Positions 61,613-64,000 of a stretch of 64,000 bases of DNA are shown here, piece by piece. Every line of letters begins with the position of its first letter. The first letter of the stretch is position 1. The notes under the pieces were generated by a model. The model worked only from the letters and a program-made list of their open reading frames with translations. It made no database searches and was not told where the DNA came from. The DNA is from Brevibacillus invocatus (lineage in GTDB: Bacteria > Bacillota > Bacilli > Brevibacillales > Brevibacillaceae). The translations under genes and the position numbers were made by a program. The DNA is taken from positions 398,214-462,213 of the forward strand of contig NZ_RHHR01000010.1 of NCBI RefSeq assembly GCF_003710915.1, written 5' to 3'.

Positions 61613-61680
61613 TAGTCAATCCTATTTTTACAATACCCTAGTACCCTATATTTTATGGATTTTTCTTCGTACATACGTGC

Positions 61681-61714
61681 AAAAAAAAAACTGCCCGTAT
61701 CAATAACGGACAGC
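61681..61714 (-). terminator. Terminator of the universal stress protein gene
   Basis: On the minus strand CTG.CCGTT-ATTGAT-ACGGGCAG followed by ten T. Confidence 0.85.
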
Positions 61715-61724
61715 TTAGGAAATT

Positions 61725-62588
61725 CTATTTCTTTACGATCAGTAGTGGAGTTTCTGTGCGATGGATCATCTTGAACGTTACGCTTCCCATCATGGTCCCA
61801 GCTACGCCCCCCATTCCGTGGTGCCCCAAAACAATCAGGTCGCATCCCTGTTCCTTGGCGGCTTGACGGATTGAGGTTGCCGGATCGCCGATCAGCAGCT
61901 TGCTTTCAAACTTGATCCCTTTTTCTTGCAGCAATTCTTCATAGGGCAGCAAGGTTGCTTTGCCCCACTCCTCCAGCGTATTGACATCCTGCCAACCAGG
62001 TCCGTAAGCCCCTGCATACGTGACTGGCGGCGGTACCACGGTAACCAAAGAGTATGTAACCTCCATATTCTGGCTCAGCGCGACCGCTTTTTCGATGGCT
62101 TCTTTTGCTTGGTCGGAACCATCTACAGCAATCAGCACTTTACTCCAAGGGAACTGCTCCTGTTTGGTATCCTCAGAAATCAAAAATACCGGAATGTTCA
62201 CATCATGCACTGTCGGATAGCTAACACTTTGCATCAGGAATCCGGTAAATCGCCCGTATCCATGTGTACCCATAATGATCGCTTCAAATCCAGATTTGGC
62301 GAACTCATTAATGACCTGCTGCACATCACCAAACTTGATTTCAAGCGTATATGGCACGCCCGACTGTTCTACCAATTCTTTGATTTCTTTCAATTCTTCG
62401 TGTGCGTCCTCCAGTTGAAAATCCTGGAGCTGCTTTTGTCCAATTCGGTTGATGACATTTTTAGAAGGAAAGAATGGTATAACATGGAGCAGAGTCAGCT
62501 CATGCTTATCTTTGGCATAAGACAGAGCAAAACGCAGTGCTTGCAGTGATTGTTCCGTATGATCAACAGGTACCAAAATGCGAGACAT
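61725..62588 (-). CDS. Tandem universal stress protein
   Basis: A 287-residue protein of two UspA domains (1-140 and 148-287). The second ends GHHGMGGVAGTMMGSVT, fitting the ATP-binding G-2x-G-9x-G(S/T) motif; the first has MGTHGYGRFTGFLMQSVS, slightly changed. It probably binds ATP and acts in redox or energy stress. A palindrome like those before sqr and cydA lies 91-105 bp upstream, so it may be in the same regulon. Confidence 0.88.
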   Translation of the reverse strand: MSRILVPVDHTEQSLQALRFALSYAKDKHELTLLHVIPFFPSKNVINRIGQKQLQDFQLEDAHEELKEIKELVEQSGVPYTLEIKFGDVQQVINEFAKSGFEAIIMGTHGYGRFTGFLMQSVSYPTVHDVNIPVFLISEDTKQEQFPWSKVLIAVDGSDQAKEAIEKAVALSQNMEVTYSLVTVVPPPVTYAGAYGPGWQDVNTLEEWGKATLLPYEELLQEKGIKFESKLLIGDPATSIRQAAKEQGCDLIVLGHHGMGGVAGTMMGSVTFKMIHRTETPLLIVKK

Positions 62589-62678
62589 TCAAAACACTCC
62601 CTCTCACCTCATGAACGTATGAGTTAGTCACTTTTCTTTTTACGTCTCTATTGTAGCTGAGAGAAAATTTTTCCACTA

Positions 62679-62693
62679 TAGGGAACTACCCTG
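62679..62693. promoter_or_regulatory. Palindrome upstream of the usp gene, third copy of the sqr/cydA type
   Basis: TAGGGAACTACCCTG; on the minus strand CAGGGTAGTTCCCTA matches TAGGGGAGTTCCCCTA of sqr at 13 of 15 aligned positions with one gap. It lies 91-105 bp upstream of the usp start. Confidence 0.4.
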
Positions 62694-62713
62694 ATCTTTA
62701 TTGGGAAAAACCC

Positions 62714-63784
62714 TTAGTCCATAATACCTGTGATAAAGATCGTCGGCTTCTCGCTCAAATCAATATCCCGGATGTCGTGCTGCTCTGACATTAATTCACT
62801 TGCATTTTGTTCCCGACGGATCACTCGGGCGACAGGGCGGGACGGCAAACCGCGATTCTGATCAATCACTACACCGATTTCCCCTGTACTCAATTTCAGC
62901 GAGCTACCAGTCGGATAGAGGGCAATAGATCGCAAAAAGAGGATGACCATCTGCAGGTCAAAGCGCTTTTCCGCCAAGCCCATGATACGTTCGCAAGCTT
63001 CATAAGGCGGCAGTGTCACCTCTTCCTCGGAAAACGGAGAAATGAGATCATCATAGTAATTGCAAATCGCTACGATTTTCGCGAACTCGTGGATCTCCTC
63101 ACCTGCCAGTCCACGCGGCACTCCGCTGCCATCCACCCACTCCTGATGCTGAAGAGGCACATGGGCAGATACAATGCTCATCTCATGTTTTTTTCGCAGG
63201 ACGTTGAAGCCCATCCACGTAAAGTGGTTCTCAAGATTTTCCTCTTCGTCGGAATCCTTTGAATCCTCTTTCGACATCCCGCTTAGCTTGCCGATATCGT
63301 GCAGCAGAGCCCCGATCGAAAGCTCCTTCAGCTGAGTATTGTTGTAACCAAGTGCGACTCCCATCACAGTTGCCATCATGCATACGTTTAGAGAGTGGAT
63401 GTAGAGAGCGTTGTCAGTAGTCCGGATTTCTCCGAGATTCAACAGGACACGACGGTTTTTCAACACTTCCTCGACGATGTTGCTGACTGACTTTTGAACC
63501 CCGCGCACGTCCATATTTTTACCTGATTGAACGCATTGAATCGCCGCTGACAAGTTGCGGATAGCATCTTTTCGAGTCGTTTCCGTAACGACTTCTTCCA
63601 TATTGACATCATCTAACAGGGGGTCCTTAATGCTCAACATGGTGACGCCAAAACGTCGAAGCTTATTGATCATTCCTACCGTTAGCTGCACACCTGCATG
63701 CAGTAAAGTCAAGCCTTCACTCGTATAAATACTGCGGGCAAGAATATCGCCCGGTTCTACCTGTTCGACACTGATATATTTCAT
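62714..63784 (-). CDS. HD-GYP-type domain protein with a variant GYP motif
   Basis: A 356-residue soluble protein. Residues 1-60 are the usual N-terminal segment of such Bacillales proteins (VEQVEPGDILARSIYT); residues about 110-290 form an HD domain with HDIGK (162-166) and DGSGVPRGL (218-226), where HD-GYP proteins have DGxGYPxG. These enzymes hydrolyse cyclic di-GMP; with Val for Tyr activity is uncertain. No receiver or membrane domain. AGGAGGAAG precedes the ATG. Confidence 0.82.
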   Translation of the reverse strand: MKYISVEQVEPGDILARSIYTSEGLTLLHAGVQLTVGMINKLRRFGVTMLSIKDPLLDDVNMEEVVTETTRKDAIRNLSAAIQCVQSGKNMDVRGVQKSVSNIVEEVLKNRRVLLNLGEIRTTDNALYIHSLNVCMMATVMGVALGYNNTQLKELSIGALLHDIGKLSGMSKEDSKDSDEEENLENHFTWMGFNVLRKKHEMSIVSAHVPLQHQEWVDGSGVPRGLAGEEIHEFAKIVAICNYYDDLISPFSEEEVTLPPYEACERIMGLAEKRFDLQMVILFLRSIALYPTGSSLKLSTGEIGVVIDQNRGLPSRPVARVIRREQNASELMSEQHDIRDIDLSEKPTIFITGIMD

Positions 63785-63913
63785 GGGGTCTTCCTCCTGA
63801 TTCCATCCTCCCCTGTTGCTCTTTCCCCATCTTACCATTTGCCAAACTTCTTTTGGTTAGTTCTTTTGTCCTCTTCCCAAATCCAACCAAATCCTTAGGA
63901 TCATCCATACTAA

Positions 63914-63944
63914 GAAAACCCAGAGCGAAGCTCTGGGCCTTTTT
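63914..63944. terminator. Terminator between the HD-GYP gene region and the gene at the right edge
   Basis: CCCAGAG-CGAAG-CTCTGGG with TTTTC on the minus strand, following the stop at 63948. Confidence 0.75.
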
Positions 63945-63947
63945 GCG

Positions 63948-64000
63948 TTAGAGGATATCCGAAAGTTTGTACTCGTATCCATGCAATCCTTTGTAGTACT
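63948..64000 (-). CDS. C-terminal fragment of an unidentified protein
   Basis: The minus strand reads YYKGLHGYEYKLSDIL then TAA at 63948-63950, in frame to the window's right edge. The sequence looks coding and a terminator follows, but 17 residues do not identify a family. Confidence 0.5.
   Translation of the reverse strand, partial: YYKGLHGYEYKLSDIL

Noticed and set aside
1..64000. CRISPR arrays, tRNA/rRNA genes, transposases, prophage
   Set aside because: No regularly spaced repeats, no cloverleaf or rRNA sequence and no recombinase or phage structural gene were seen on reading.

Overview
The window reads as chromosomal core and accessory DNA of an aerobic, endospore-forming member of the Bacillales, most like Brevibacillus or another Paenibacillaceae. 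Supporting features are spore and sporulation genes (sda, a SleB cortex-lytic enzyme, a SpoVIF-like protein, two YjcZ-type mini-proteins), the B. subtilis-like ylaM-ylaN pair, strong AAGGAGG ribosome binding sites with many TTG/GTG starts, and T-box and S-box leaders. I see no rRNA, tRNA, CRISPR array, transposase or prophage. The assignment rests on gene content and reading only; no search was run.

Bases 1-8300 form a sulfide/redox module. A minus-strand operon runs sqr, a DUF1641 gene, a CstB-like persulfide dioxygenase/rhodanese, then a TauE/SafE exporter cut by the left edge. Next to it, cydA-cydB (bd-type oxidase) is followed by an NreBC-like sensor kinase and response regulator. A near-identical GC-rich palindrome lies 80-115 bp upstream of sqr, cydA and a distant universal stress gene (62.6 kb), so one regulator may link sulfide oxidation, the sulfide-resistant oxidase and stress. 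A CBS-domain gene follows.

Bases 8400-17100 hold yugN, an ftsW-type SEDS gene, an Asp23 gene, sleB, a zinc-ribbon gene, a Ca2+/H+ exchanger, a sodium-dependent transporter with an attenuator-like leader, ylaN, glutaminase and a PatB-type C-S lyase. Bases 17200-24700 hold sda with an upstream cluster of DnaA boxes spaced 11 bp apart, the rocD/rocR pair with a sigma-54 promoter, an MFS/LysR divergent pair, a decayed PAP2 gene and a DUF188 gene.

Bases 24700-34900 hold a TTG-started intracellular subtilase, sporulation-type small proteins, rnz, an SsuABC/NrtABC-type ABC importer, a CDF metal exporter, a TPR protein and small conserved genes. Bases 34900-41400 form an alcohol-oxidation locus: a zinc ADH with a consensus sigma-54 promoter, divergent from an iron ADH, a cytoplasmic GAF histidine kinase and an NtrC-type response regulator, then a BenE-type transporter.

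Bases 41400-49700 hold a DUF502 protein, a rhodanese, a stand-alone amidoligase, an MFS transporter, prfC and an M32 carboxypeptidase. Bases 49700-59000 hold a MUG-type glycosylase, metH plus a YitJ-type fusion under one SAM-I riboswitch, and argS under a T-box. Bases 59000-64000 hold endonuclease IV, a His-rich lipoprotein with a CsoR-like operator, a tandem universal stress protein, an HD-GYP-like protein and the 3' end of another gene.
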